Shown piece by piece: positions 1 to 8,483 of a stretch of 64,000 nucleotides of DNA. A program made the position numbers and the translations under genes. Under the pieces are notes generated by a model. The model saw nothing but the letters and a program-made list of their open reading frames with translations, ran no database searches and was not told the origin of the DNA. Position 1 is the first letter of the stretch. Every line of letters begins with the position of its first letter. Source of the stretch: VAZQ01 sp963827585 (GTDB taxonomy: Bacteria; Pseudomonadota; Alphaproteobacteria; Rhizobiales; Xanthobacteraceae); the NCBI GenBank assembly GCA_963827585.1, contig CAWHCK010000042.1:51220-115219 (forward strand), read 5' to 3'.

Positions 1-73
1 GCCCCGCCCGGAAGGCGCGAAAACTAGCGGAATCGACGCCATCCGACAACTGGCGACTATCTGTTTTCGTCAT
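1..73 (-). CDS. N-terminus of an unidentified protein, cut by the window edge
   Basis: An ATG at 73 overlaps the likely corrected stop of the phosphatase gene in an ATGA arrangement, and the frame stays open to the window edge, giving about 24 residues beginning MTKTDSRQLSDG. The overlap suggests translational coupling to the upstream minus-strand genes. I do not recognise the N-terminus: in related genomes infA or maf often follows the phosphatase, but these residues match neither well. It could also be just the frameshifted tail of the phosphatase. Confidence 0.25.
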   Translation of the reverse strand, partial: MTKTDSRQLSDGVDSASFRAFRAG

Positions 74-535
74 TCGTTGCCCCCTTGGCGAAGGGCAAAG
101 CGTGCCCTGAATTCGTTGCAGCAGTTGATCGCGCACGTCCCGATACGCGTTCATCCTCTGCTCACGGCTGCCCTCGATCGCGGTCGGATCGGCCGTGGGC
201 CAATACTCGACCTCGGCAGCGAGCGTGCGGGTGAGCTCGAGCGCCTTGTGATGCGCTTCCGGCGAGAGCGTGACGATGAGGTCGAAATTCAGGCCCTCCA
301 GGTCGTCGAGCTCCTCGAAGGTCATAGGCCGGTGGCCGTTGATGTCGATGCCGATCTCCTCCATCGCAGCCCCCGCGAAGGCATCGAGCTCTCCCTTGCG
401 GACGCCGGCCGAGCCGACATAGAGCGAGCTGCCGAGCATTTGCCTGAGCAGGCCGGCGGCCATGGGAGAACGCACTGAATTCAGCCCGCAGGCAAACAAT
501 ACCGCCTGCGGTCGTGATGCTCGCGCTCGCTTCAC
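70..535 (-). CDS. Low-molecular-weight protein-tyrosine phosphatase / arsenate reductase-like protein, with a C-terminal frameshift
   Basis: Starting at a GTG that overlaps the stop of the UPF0262 gene (GTGA), the minus strand encodes a protein with the phosphatase P-loop CGLNSVRS (Cys-x5-Arg) near residue 16, followed by the family pattern GSAGVRKGE and, further on, WPTADPTA. These are hallmarks of low-molecular-weight phosphatases, which form a cysteinyl-phosphate intermediate; relatives are annotated as arsenate reductases. In the frame as read the ORF passes through to the window edge with an implausible tail. Removing one G near position 106 gives an ending ...ALRQGGNE and a TGA at 70-72, the expected length. 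I infer a one-base insertion. It is the third gene of a tightly overlapped set with hisD and UPF0262. Confidence 0.75.
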
Positions 536-1029
536 CCCTTCCAATGCAGCACGCAGATCAGCGTAAACAGGCGGCGCGCCGTGTCGAAATCGAGCTTCAC
601 CTTGCGCGCCAGCCGCTCCATCAGAATGTTGGAGCCCTCGTCATGGAGGGCGCGCCGACCCATGTCGAGCGCCTCGATGCGGTCCGGCGTCGCCGTGCGA
701 ATCGCGGCGTAATAGCTGTCGCATATGGTGTAATAGTCCTTCACGATGCGCCGCAGCGGAGAGAGCGACAACAGGTGCGCCACCACCGGCGTGCCGCTCG
801 CGAGCCTGATGTCGAACACGAGGCGAGTACCGGTAATGCTCAGATGCAACGCAAACGGCCCCTCGTCGTCGCCGTTCGGGGCAAAGGTATTTTCCTCGAG
901 CAGATCGTAGATCGCGACCGCGCGCTCGTGCTCGACATCGGGATTCGAACGGCCGATCGAATTCTCGTCGAGCGTGACCGCTACGAGGCGGTCGGATTTT
1001 CGCTTGCGACCGCGCTCTGGGCGGCTCAT
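532..1029 (-). CDS. UPF0262 family protein
   Basis: A conserved alphaproteobacterial protein of unknown function. I start it at the ATG at 1029 (MSRPERGRKRKSD), because this ATG overlaps the hisD stop as ATGA and the longer frame upstream lies inside hisD. The body carries the family signature around RLVAVTLDENSIGR, then PFALHLSITGTRLVFDI, and the C-terminal RRLFTLICVLHW typical of UPF0262. Length is 165 residues, normal for the family. The 4-bp overlaps on both sides point to one operon, hisD - UPF0262 - phosphatase, a fixed order in Bradyrhizobium relatives. No catalytic residues are known, so no function is assigned. Confidence 0.9.
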   Translation of the reverse strand: MSRPERGRKRKSDRLVAVTLDENSIGRSNPDVEHERAVAIYDLLEENTFAPNGDDEGPFALHLSITGTRLVFDIRLASGTPVVAHLLSLSPLRRIVKDYYTICDSYYAAIRTATPDRIEALDMGRRALHDEGSNILMERLARKVKLDFDTARRLFTLICVLHWKG

Positions 1030-2320
1030 CGCGGGTTGAACCGAATGGTCACCGAGCGGGCATGCGCATCGAGGCCCTCGGCCTCGCCCAGCGCGATCGC
1101 GGCAGGGCCGAGCGCGCGCAACTGATCGGGTCCGCACTTGAGGATCGACGTGCGCTTCATGAAGTCGAGCACGCCCAGGCCGGACGAAAAGCGGGCCGAG
1201 CGCGCGGTCGGCAGCACGTGGTTCGAGCCTCCGACGTAATCGCCGATGGCCTCGGGCGTGTGCGCCCCCAGAAAGATCGCGCCGGCATTGCGAACGCGCC
1301 CGGCCAGGCCCTCGGCGTCCGCGCTCTCGATCTCGAGATGCTCCGGCGCAATGGCGTCGACGAGAGGTACGGCTTCGTCGAGGTCCCCGACCAGGATGAC
1401 GGCGCCGAAATCGCGCCAGGAGGCGCTCGCGACCGCGGCGCGGGGGAGCGAGCCAAGCTGCGCGGTTACGGCCTTGAGGACGTCGTCCGCGAGGGCGGCA
1501 TCGTCCGTGATCAGGATCGACTGCGCGCTCGTATCGTGTTCGGCCTGAGCCAGCAATCCGCCGCGATCCAGGCCGGGTTGCCCGTCTTGTCGGCGAGGAT
1601 CAGCACCTCGGAAGGGCCCGCGATCATGTCGATACCGACCTTGCCGAAGACAAGACGCTTTGCCGCCGCGACATAGGCATTGCCGGGGCCGACGATCTTG
1701 GCCACCGGCGCGATCGTCTCGGTGCCGTGGGCGAGCGCCGCCACCGCCTGTGCACCACCGACACGATAGATCTCGTCGATGCCGGCAAGCTTCGCCGCCG
1801 CGAGCACGAGCGGCACGAGCTTGCCCTCCGGGGCCGGCACCACCATGACCAGGCGGGGAACGCCAGCGACCCTGGCCGGCACCGCATTCATCAGGACCGA
1901 GGACGGATAGGCCGCCGTCCCGCCCGGCACGTAGAGGCCGACGGCTTCGATTGCGGTCCAGCGCGACCCAAGCTCGACCCCGAGCGCGTCGGTGAAGCAG
2001 TCGTCGTGCGGCAATTGCCGCCGGTGATAGACCTCGATGCGATCACGCGCGAGCGTGAGCGCATCAAGCGCCCGACGGTCGCAGGCCGCATAGGCCGTTT
2101 CAATCTCGTCGGCCGTTACCTTGAGGCCCGACTGGTCGAGATCGACCCGGTCGAACTTCCGGGTGAGCTCGATCAGGGCCCGGTCGCCGCGGGCAGCGAC
2201 GTCCGCGATGATGGCACGCACCGCCTCTTCGACGTCGGCCGATGCCTCGCGTTTGGTTGCAAGAAAGGCGCGGAAACATCCGGCAAAATCGGGGGCGCGG
2301 CTGTCGAGGCGGATCGGCAT
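1026..2320 (-). CDS. hisD: Histidinol dehydrogenase, interrupted by one frameshift
   Basis: Histidinol dehydrogenase catalyses the last two steps of histidine synthesis (L-histidinol to L-histidine, NAD- and zinc-dependent). The first frame (2320 to about 1560) contains the family stretches VGLYVPGGTAAYPSSVLMN, VGPGNAYVAAAKR and IAGPSEVLILAD. The second frame (about 1556 to 1026) continues with LAQAEHDTSAQS, GGSNHVLPTARSARFSSGLGV and the normal C-terminus. The join falls within WIAAD-(L)LAQAEHD, where one base (a C after GAT, near 1558) is missing. Together the halves give the full family length, so this is either a sequencing indel or a very fresh mutation. Downstream genes overlap by 4 bp. 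Confidence 0.92.
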
Positions 2321-2384
2321 GGCCCTGTCCTACCGGACCGTGCGGGCCGGATCACCGCTCAATGGCGCGGGCGGGACAGGTTCG

Positions 2385-2837
2385 TCAACCCCGGGCGTCC
2401 GGCATGTCGTCGCGATGGACAGGACGCAGCCCCGCGGGCCAGGAGGGGCCGATATCGGCGAGCTCAGCCTCCAGGCATTCGACTTCGAGCCGCAGCATCC
2501 CTCCGCCAGAGAAAATGAGGGTCACGACCCCGCGGGGCGGGTCGGTCTCGGCAAATTCGACCGCCAGCAGGTTGAGCACCGCATCTTTGCCGGCCGGATT
2601 GAGGTCGCGGCACTTGCAGCAGCTGACGCGCTCGAAACGTAGCGCCGCACGGCAGCGCCTGAGCTCGGGCTTGCTGCCCTCGGCCGAGACCCAGTCGAAG
2701 CGGCTGAGCGCCACCACGAGGCGCTTTTCCTGCGGACGCCAGATGACATCGGCCACCTTGACCAGGGCATCCTGCAGATGGGTGGAGACGACTTCGAGGT
2801 CGTCCCGGTCGAGGGCGACGAACTTCACCGGCTCCAT
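2385..2837 (-). CDS. DUF2948 family protein
   Basis: A 150-residue conserved alphaproteobacterial protein of unknown function. I prefer the ATG at 2837 (MEPVKFVALDRDDLEVVS) over the one at 2864, because a GGGAG sits 8 bases before it whereas the upstream ATG directly abuts its AAGGT. The protein contains the family features: N-terminal LVALD-type strand, WRPQEKRLVVALSRFDW, a ...RCRAALRFERV segment and C-terminal GGMLRLEVECLEAELADIG. It lies between murA/DUF3574 and hisD, the usual neighbourhood in Hyphomicrobiales, with 64 bases to the hisD start. CCKC near the middle could be a metal or redox site, but that is speculative. Confidence 0.87.
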   Translation of the reverse strand: MEPVKFVALDRDDLEVVSTHLQDALVKVADVIWRPQEKRLVVALSRFDWVSAEGSKPELRRCRAALRFERVSCCKCRDLNPAGKDAVLNLLAVEFAETDPPRGVVTLIFSGGGMLRLEVECLEAELADIGPSWPAGLRPVHRDDMPDARG

Positions 2838-2963
2838 GACGCGCGCTCCCTGCTGTCCTGCCATACCTTCGACGGTAAGGAGTAGCTAGGAAGGCGATCG
2901 CGATGGCGCAAGGCGGGGAGCGCCGGAGGGAGGCGCGCCCGGCGCCCGGCCGGACCTATTGCT

Positions 2964-3040
2964 GGAGCATGATCTTTTCCAAAAACCGGTACCCACCCCG
3001 GATCAGGTCCGGGGCAGGCTTTTTCGGGATCATGCCTTAG
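2964..3040. repeat. Palindromic intergenic repeat (AGCATGATC family), copy 1
   Basis: A dyad beginning gAGCATGATCTTTTCC and ending GGGATCATGCCTTAG, with an inner inverted pair around ACCCCGGATCAGGTCCGGGG. It is near-identical to the copy at 48718-48793. Repeats of this form are very common between genes in Bradyrhizobium-like genomes. Its outer edge (TTA at 3037-3039) supplies the stop codon of the DUF3574 gene. Confidence 0.85.
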
Positions 3041-3456
3041 AAGGATACGCAGGCCGGCCGCACGATCATGCCGACCGATTGCTGTTTGAAGCGGGTCTTA
3101 TAGGCCTCGGCGATCTCGTTGAGCCGCGCGATGTCCTCGACGTCGCCGGGAAGCACGATCTGCACGATCTTGCTGGCCTCGCGAACGATCCTGTTGCTCG
3201 CCCGATCCCGCCACTGGCCCGCGGCATTGAACACGGTGAGCCCATTGGGGAAGCGGGGCGTAATCTCGCGATCGACGAATTGGCTCCATCGAGCTTCGCT
3301 CACGCCAATTCGATTGCCGATATTGCGGCCGAACATCAGCTCGGCGACCTGGGTCGGCCTTTGGCCGCCGCGGCAGTCCACCAACTGTGCACTGGCGCTG
3401 CCGGAGAGCGCCACGGCGAGCATCAACAGCCGCGCTGCCCGAACAAATATTCTCAT
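3037..3456 (-). CDS. Secreted DUF3574 domain protein
   Basis: A 139-residue protein starting MRIFVRAARLLMLAVALSG with a clear signal peptide ending near SASA. The mature part has the DUF3574 pattern: AELMFGRNIG, then RFPNGLTVFNAAGQWRD, then SKIVQIVLPGD and a YKTRFKQQSVGMI ending. The function of the family is unknown; the export signal places it in the periplasm. The ATG at 3456 was chosen because the longer frame upstream lies in repeat and murA sequence. It sits between murA and DUF2948, a pair usually close together, and is bracketed by repeat copies at 2964-3040 and 3482-3528. Its stop codon is inside the first of these. Confidence 0.75.
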   Translation of the reverse strand: MRIFVRAARLLMLAVALSGSASAQLVDCRGGQRPTQVAELMFGRNIGNRIGVSEARWSQFVDREITPRFPNGLTVFNAAGQWRDRASNRIVREASKIVQIVLPGDVEDIARLNEIAEAYKTRFKQQSVGMIVRPACVSF

Positions 3457-3481
3457 CGCATCGGGCGTGGCGGGCGCTCCC

Positions 3482-3528
3482 AGAGCATGATCCCGAAAAG
3501 TTGCAGACTTTTCGATAAGATCATGCGA
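3482..3528. repeat. Palindromic intergenic repeat (AGCATGATC family), copy 2 (short form)
   Basis: AGAGCATGATCCCGAAAAGT ... ACTTTTCGATAAGATCATGC forms a 47-base dyad of the same family as 2964-3040. It lies between the end of murA and the start of the DUF3574 gene. Confidence 0.75.
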
Positions 3529-3559
3529 CCGAAAAAATACTTGGAGCGAAATCGCGGTT

Positions 3560-4849
3560 CTAGCCGCTGATGCGCTCGATGGCCGCACCGCAGGCCGAGA
3601 GCTTATCCTCCAGCCGCTCGAAACCGCGGTCGAGGTGGTAGACGCGATTGACCATGGTCTCACCCTCGGCCGCGAGCGCGGCAATGACGAGCGAAACGGA
3701 CGCGCGCAAATCGGTGGCCATGACCGGCGCGCCCTTGAGCGTTTTCACGCCCTCGATGGTCGCGCGTTCCCCGTCCAGTTGGATATGCGCACCGAGCCGC
3801 ACGAGCTCCTGCACGTGCATGAAGCGGTTCTCGAAAATCGTCTCGGTGATGCGGGAAATCCCCTTCGCCCGCGTCGTCAGCGCCATGAGCTGGGCTTGCA
3901 AGTCGGTCGGGAAGCCCGGGAACGGCGCGGTCGTCACGTCGACCGCCGCGATGCCCGAACCGTTGCGCGCGACACGCACGCCGGTATTGGTCGCCGTGAT
4001 CTCGACGCCGGCCTGCACGAGCACGTCGAGCGCCGCCTGCAGCAATTCGGCGCGCGCATTTTCCAGCAGCACGTCGCCGCCGGTCATTGCGACTGCCATG
4101 GCATAGGTGCCGGTCTCGATGCGATCGGGCAGCACGCGATGGCGTGCGCCGCGGAGCTTCGGCACCCCCTCGACCACGATGCGCGACGTGCCGGCGCCGG
4201 CGATCTTGGCGCCCATCTTGTTCAAGCAATCGGCGACGTCGGTGATCTCCGGCTCGCGCGCGGCGTTCTCGATCACGGTCGTGCCGCGGGCGAGCGAAGC
4301 CGCCATCAGCGCGGTGTGGGTGCCGCCGACCGTCACCTTGGGAAATCTTATCTCGCCGCCCTTGAGCCCCTTCCTGGTGCGGGCGATGACGTAACCGCGA
4401 TCGACCTCGATTTCCGCGCCCAGACGTTCGAGGGCCATGATGAGCAGGTCGACCGGCCGCGTGCCGATGGCGCAGCCGCCCGGCATCGACACCTTCGCCT
4501 CGCCCATGCGCGCCACCAGCGGCGCCACGACCCAGAAGCTCGCCCGCATGCGTGAAACCAGCTCGTACGGCGCGGTGGTATCGATGACGTTGGCGGCCGA
4601 AATGTGCAGCGTCTGCCCGTCGAGCTGGGTTTCGCCTGGCCGCTTGCCGCTCACCATGACGTCGACGCCGTGATTGCCGAGGATGCGCTGCAGCAGGCCT
4701 ACATCGGCGAGCCGCGGGACATTGTCGAGAACGAGCGTCTCGTCGGTGAGCAGGCTCGCGATCATCAGCGGCAAGGTGGCGTTCTTGGCGCCCGAGATCG
4801 GGATTGTTCCGTTGAGCCTTTGGCCGCCGTTGATGCGAATGCGATCCAT
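3560..4849 (-). CDS. murA: UDP-N-acetylglucosamine 1-carboxyvinyltransferase
   Basis: MurA transfers enolpyruvate from PEP to UDP-GlcNAc, the first committed step of peptidoglycan synthesis, in the cytoplasm. The 429-residue protein starts MDRIRINGGQRLNGTIPISG and has the PEP-site Lys-Asn pair at about 22-23 and the catalytic loop MPGGCAIGTRPVD with the fosfomycin-target cysteine at about 126. The duplicated EPSP-synthase-like fold runs to the end, with the family motif FPTDLQAQ near residue 300 and a C-terminal YHLDRGFERLEDKL. Length is normal and the frame is intact. The start at 4849 gives the canonical N-terminus. Confidence 0.97.
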   Translation of the reverse strand: MDRIRINGGQRLNGTIPISGAKNATLPLMIASLLTDETLVLDNVPRLADVGLLQRILGNHGVDVMVSGKRPGETQLDGQTLHISAANVIDTTAPYELVSRMRASFWVVAPLVARMGEAKVSMPGGCAIGTRPVDLLIMALERLGAEIEVDRGYVIARTRKGLKGGEIRFPKVTVGGTHTALMAASLARGTTVIENAAREPEITDVADCLNKMGAKIAGAGTSRIVVEGVPKLRGARHRVLPDRIETGTYAMAVAMTGGDVLLENARAELLQAALDVLVQAGVEITATNTGVRVARNGSGIAAVDVTTAPFPGFPTDLQAQLMALTTRAKGISRITETIFENRFMHVQELVRLGAHIQLDGERATIEGVKTLKGAPVMATDLRASVSLVIAALAAEGETMVNRVYHLDRGFERLEDKLSACGAAIERISG

Positions 4850-4948
4850 TCCCCCTCCCCCGTTTCCGGCGGGCGCCGCCGACCATACCAGCCGCAGCGC
4901 CCATGCAGAGCCGCTCGGACCAGCCGCGAGATGGCGGCGCCGAGCCCT

Positions 4949-5131
4949 CTAGCTGCCCTGCTTATCCGCGGTAATTCCGGCGGAATCGTGGGGTTTGGCG
5001 GCCTCCTCCGCGCCGGAGGCGGCCGAGCGGCCTTTGGCTTGCGCCTTGCGGCGCTTGAGATTCTCCCGCAGCGCCGCGCCCAAGCGCCGCTGCTGCTTCG
5101 CCTTCCCTGCGGCCTTCGGACGATCGTTCAT
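4949..5131 (-). CDS. Small basic conserved protein (60 aa), DUF-like, upstream of murA
   Basis: Starting at the ATG at 5131 the minus strand encodes MNDRPKAAGKAKQQRRLG, then LRENLKRRKAQAKGR and an acidic end. Short proteins with this ALRENLKRRKAQ core are found next to murA in many Hyphomicrobiales; no function is known. The highly basic, probably disordered sequence would suit a nucleic-acid contact, but that is inference. The longer frame upstream crosses the tRNA gene and is not used. About 100 bases separate it from murA. Confidence 0.65.
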   Translation of the reverse strand: MNDRPKAAGKAKQQRRLGAALRENLKRRKAQAKGRSAASGAEEAAKPHDSAGITADKQGS

Positions 5132-5277
5132 GCGCTCGAGACTACGACCCTGCGCCGCTGCAAGGAAGCCCGCCGACCGCTGTGTGGAGCGCGCTTGCGC
5201 CGTTTCCGGCCTTGTGGCAAGGATCGCCGCACTCGCGGCCGCTTTCCATCTGTTGCGATTTCCGCACCCGGCCCGGC

Positions 5278-5352
5278 GCTGCCGTAGCTCAGTGGTAGAG
5301 CACCCCCTTGGTAAGGGGGAGGTCGTAAGTTCAATCCTTACCGGCAGCACCA
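5278..5352 (+). tRNA. tRNA-Thr (anticodon GGT)
   Basis: A complete cloverleaf. The 7-bp acceptor stem is GCTGCCG (5278-5284) with CGGCAGC (5342-5348). The D arm contains GCTCAGTGGTAGAGC. The anticodon arm is CCCCC-TTGGTAA-GGGGG with anticodon GGT, and the T loop is TTCAATC. A genomically encoded CCA follows the discriminator base (5350-5352). GGT reads ACC, so it charges threonine. It stands alone between murA and the regulator gene. tRNA genes are common integration sites, but no integrase is next to this one. Confidence 0.95.
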
Positions 5353-5416
5353 GAAATGGATCAAGCGCACGCGTTGCGTCGGTGCCCACGCGAATACAAC
5401 CAAGATCGCGACGCAA

Positions 5417-5998
5417 CTATTCGGCGGCCGTGAGACGCATCGTGTCGGTGCGCGAGAGGTGATCGTAGATTCCCGTCAGCATCATCATCACGCGTGTAGC
5501 GTTTTCTGCGTCTTTAACAAAATTGCCTTGCTCCAATAAAAACTCACGCATCATATGCTCGCGTGCCTTGACATAGGCATCGGTGATTTGGATACCGTAT
5601 TTTGTGAGCTCGTAGAATGTTCCGCGTCCCGCATCGCGTTTGGCTTTCTGAACAAGCCCTGCCTTGGCCAACTTGCGAATGCTGTATTGAATGTTCGCCA
5701 CGTCGCGGCGATTGGAGAAATGCTGGATTTCGGTGATGCTCTTGGGCCGTTCGCCGAGCCGGATTGCATGCAGATTGACGCAATCCTGAGCTGAGAGGTT
5801 AGGATCTCCGGTGATCAGAATAAGCTGCCGTTCGATGTGGTGATAAAATGCCTCGATGAAGCAAATCGCGGAGTGCTGAAATTCAAACAAGGCAAGCTCG
5901 AGCGAGCTTCGTCCGATATGGATCTGCGGCTTCGGTGGCGTGTTGAGATGTTTCGCGTGAGTTTTGGCTTTCATGCATTTCCATTCCCGACCGGTCAC
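5417..5998 (-). CDS. MarR-type winged-helix transcriptional regulator
   Basis: A 193-residue protein with a central winged-helix: LHAIRLGERPKSITEIQHF, then a recognition-helix region RRDVANIQYSIRKLAKAGLV and a wing KRDAGRGTFYELTKYG, followed by long helices for dimerisation. This is the MarR layout. The GTG at 5998 overlaps the livF stop (GTGA), so it is the last gene of the transporter operon; an internal ATG nine codons in is an alternative start. I infer local control, because it ends an operon of a monooxygenase and a LIV-type transporter. A candidate operator lies at 11958-11997. The effector is unknown; an aromatic or other organic acid would be typical. Confidence 0.85.
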   Translation of the reverse strand: MTGREWKCMKAKTHAKHLNTPPKPQIHIGRSSLELALFEFQHSAICFIEAFYHHIERQLILITGDPNLSAQDCVNLHAIRLGERPKSITEIQHFSNRRDVANIQYSIRKLAKAGLVQKAKRDAGRGTFYELTKYGIQITDAYVKAREHMMREFLLEQGNFVKDAENATRVMMMLTGIYDHLSRTDTMRLTAAE

Positions 5999-6723
5999 CG
6001 GTCTGCTTTTCTTCCGAAATAGCGGGCGACGATGTCCTCTTGCTTTCGAAGTGATTCCGGAACGCCCTGTGCCGAGAATTGTCCCTGACTCATGACATAG
6101 GCGTACTGCGCAATGTCGAGCGCGGCGAGTGCATTTTGCTCGATCAGCAGAATGGAAATGCCGTCATCCTGCAATTTCTTGATCCAGCCGAACATTTGGG
6201 TGACAAGATTCGGCGCGAGCCCGAGGGAAGGCTCGTCCAGCAGCAAGAGTCTCGGATTTCCCATGAGCGCACGGCCGAGCGCCAGCATTTGCCGCTCACC
6301 CCCGGACAGCGTTCCGGCGAGCTGATGGCGCCGCTGCGCAAGGCGCGGATATTTCTCGAACACGGCGGCCAGCCTAGCCTTGAGTTCCGCATTCCCGCGC
6401 TTCCAGTCCGCGACTGCGCCAAGCACCAGATTGTCCAGAACCGACATGGTGGCGAACAGCTCACGTCGTTCCGGCACCAAGATCATGCCGCGGCGGACGT
6501 TGTGTTCAGGCGCATTGCGGCTGATGTCCTGGCCGTCAAAAATGATCGAACCGGAACGGCGCTCCAGCCCCATCAGGCCCGCAAGCAGGCTGGTCTTACC
6601 GGCCCCATTGGCCCCGATCACCGTCGTGATCGCGCCTTGTCGGACATCGATCGTGACGCCGCGTACGGCGAGGTTCTGGCCGTAGCGGACTTCAAGCGCT
6701 TGTGCGGTGAGCAGAGCAGTCAT
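5995..6723 (-). CDS. livF: LIV-type ABC transporter ATP-binding protein (LivF-like)
   Basis: A 242-residue ABC ATPase of the branched-chain amino acid / amide / aromatic-acid uptake family. Visible motifs are Walker A GANGAGKTS near residue 38, the Q-loop region, the signature LSGGERQMLALGRAL near 140 and Walker B LLLLDEPSLGL followed by a switch region. It energises uptake with the fused LivM-LivG protein encoded immediately upstream (4-bp ATGA overlap at 6720-6723), and it overlaps the downstream regulator by 4 bp. The real substrate is not necessarily leucine or valine; many members of this family import aromatic acids or amides, which would suit the monooxygenase of this operon. Confidence 0.93.
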   Translation of the reverse strand: MTALLTAQALEVRYGQNLAVRGVTIDVRQGAITTVIGANGAGKTSLLAGLMGLERRSGSIIFDGQDISRNAPEHNVRRGMILVPERRELFATMSVLDNLVLGAVADWKRGNAELKARLAAVFEKYPRLAQRRHQLAGTLSGGERQMLALGRALMGNPRLLLLDEPSLGLAPNLVTQMFGWIKKLQDDGISILLIEQNALAALDIAQYAYVMSQGQFSAQGVPESLRKQEDIVARYFGRKADR

Positions 6724-8483
6724 GCTGCGGCCCCCGGCGCGCCAAGATAAGCCTCGATCACGCGCGGATCGTGGACCACATGGCTTGGCTTGCCTTCGGC
6801 GACCTTGGTGCCGAAGTCGAGCACGATCACCCGATCTGCGATCTGGGTCACGAATTGCAGATCATGCTCGACCAGCAAGATGGCGATGCCCCGGTTTCGC
6901 ATGTCGATGATGACGGCCGCCAGGTCCTGCTTTTCCTGATAGCGCAAACCAGCGGCAGGTTCGTCGAGCAATATGATGACCGGGTCCGCCATCAATGCGC
7001 GTGCGACTTCGACGAGCCGCTGTTGCCCGAGCGGCAGCGAGCCGGCCTGTTCGTCCATCGATGTCGCGAGCCCCAACCGCTCGAGATGGCCGGCGGCTTC
7101 GGACAACAGGATCGCTTCCTCGGATCGATCCAACCGCAATGCTGCGCGCAGGATACCGCTGGCGCCGCGCAGATGTCCGCCGATCGCGACATTTTCCAGC
7201 ACCGTCATGTTCAAGCGCAAATGCGCATGTTGGAATGTCCGCGACAATCCGCGTCGCGCGATTGCGCGTGCCGGCAGTCCGTCGATCTGTTCGTTCAAAA
7301 GATGGATGGTCCCGGACGACAAGAACGCAAGCCCGCTCATCATGTCGAACAATGTGCTCTTGCCTGCACCATTCGGGCCGACCAAAGCGACAATTTCTGC
7401 GGCCCCGATGCACAGGCTGACGCCGTCGACGGCGCGCAACCCGCCGAAATTCTTTGCGGCATTCTCGACCCGTAAAACTTCCTTGCCGCGGGCCGGCTTC
7501 ACGGTATCGGGGAGGGAGGCGTTTACGCGCTGACTTAATTTAGAGTACAGGCGCAGCGATCGCGGCATGACCGCCATCACGCCCTTGGGTGCAAAATGCA
7601 GGAGCAGCAGCACCACGACCCCGAAAGCAACGATTTCATAATGTCCGGTTACCTTGATGAAACCGGGCAGCGCACTCTGCAGCCAGCTCTTGGACACGAC
7701 GACGATCATCGAACCGGCAAGAGCACCCAGCAAGCTGGACACACCGCCAATGATTGTCATGAACAGATATTCGACGCTGGCATTCAAATGATACGGGTTC
7801 GGATTGACGAAGCGCAGGAAATGCGCGTGCAACCACCCGGCGAGACCGGCGGCGGCAGCAGCCAGCATGAACACGATGAGCTTGTAACGCGACGTATCGA
7901 TGCCAAACGATTCCGCCATCGCCCGCGAGCTGACCGCGCGGATGGCGCGTCCCGGCCTGCTGTCGAGAATATTGACGGCGATCAGCAGTACGGCCGCGAC
8001 CGCAACCCACACCAGAATATTGAAGGGGATGCGCTCATCGGCGCCACCGCCGATGAAAAGCGGCGGCAATCCGGAAATGCCATTATAGCCGCCGAGCACT
8101 CCCACATTCGCGAACACATAGAAAAGGCCGATGCTCCAGGCGAAGGTGCCGAGTACGAGGTAATGCCCGGAGAGCCGCACCGTTATCCATCCGATCACGA
8201 AGGCGAACGCGACCGTAACCGCAATGCTGGCCGGCAGAGACAGCCACGGCGAGAGATGACCTGCGGTCGTCAGCAGGGCCGTGGTGTAGGCTCCCAGGCC
8301 GACAAAGGCCGCCTGTCCGAATGAGGTGATGCCGGCCGAGCCTGTCATCACGCAAAGGCCGATGCAGACCAATGCATTGATGCCGATATAGATCAGAAGC
8401 GTGAGCCAGTAGCTCGGAACCGCGAATGACGACATCGCGGCGACCAGCGGCACACACAGCAAAAGCGCGGTAAACGGTCTCAC
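6720..8483 (-). CDS. livMG: Fused LIV-type permease and ATPase (LivM-LivG fusion)
   Basis: One 587-residue protein combines two usually separate subunits. Residues about 1-300 form a LivM permease with many hydrophobic segments and the typical GLCVMTGSAGITSFGQAAFVG and GAYTTALL stretches. After a linker (about 305-335), residues 340-587 form a LivG-type ATPase with Walker A GPNGAGKST, the TFQHAHLR region, the signature SLPLGQQRLVEVARAL and Walker B IILLDEPAAGL. The frame is intact and uninterrupted, so the fusion is not an artefact of a lost stop. Such M-G fusions are known in rhizobia. It overlaps livF by 4 bp downstream and livH by 4 bp upstream. Confidence 0.93.
   Translation of the reverse strand: MRPFTALLLCVPLVAAMSSFAVPSYWLTLLIYIGINALVCIGLCVMTGSAGITSFGQAAFVGLGAYTTALLTTAGHLSPWLSLPASIAVTVAFAFVIGWITVRLSGHYLVLGTFAWSIGLFYVFANVGVLGGYNGISGLPPLFIGGGADERIPFNILVWVAVAAVLLIAVNILDSRPGRAIRAVSSRAMAESFGIDTSRYKLIVFMLAAAAAGLAGWLHAHFLRFVNPNPYHLNASVEYLFMTIIGGVSSLLGALAGSMIVVVSKSWLQSALPGFIKVTGHYEIVAFGVVVLLLLHFAPKGVMAVMPRSLRLYSKLSQRVNASLPDTVKPARGKEVLRVENAAKNFGGLRAVDGVSLCIGAAEIVALVGPNGAGKSTLFDMMSGLAFLSSGTIHLLNEQIDGLPARAIARRGLSRTFQHAHLRLNMTVLENVAIGGHLRGASGILRAALRLDRSEEAILLSEAAGHLERLGLATSMDEQAGSLPLGQQRLVEVARALMADPVIILLDEPAAGLRYQEKQDLAAVIIDMRNRGIAILLVEHDLQFVTQIADRVIVLDFGTKVAEGKPSHVVHDPRVIEAYLGAPGAAA

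Noticed and set aside
3635..4555. 306-aa plus-strand ORF opposite murA
   Set aside because: It is the antisense shadow of an intact murA; His/Arg-rich composition with no known domain, typical of GC-rich genomes.
5278..5352. tRNA-Thr as the integration site of a genomic island
   Set aside because: No integrase or duplicated tRNA 3' end is found nearby; neighbouring genes on both sides look native.
7596..8324. 242-aa plus-strand ORF opposite the LivM-LivG permease part
   Set aside because: Antisense to a clear membrane protein; polar low-complexity sequence.
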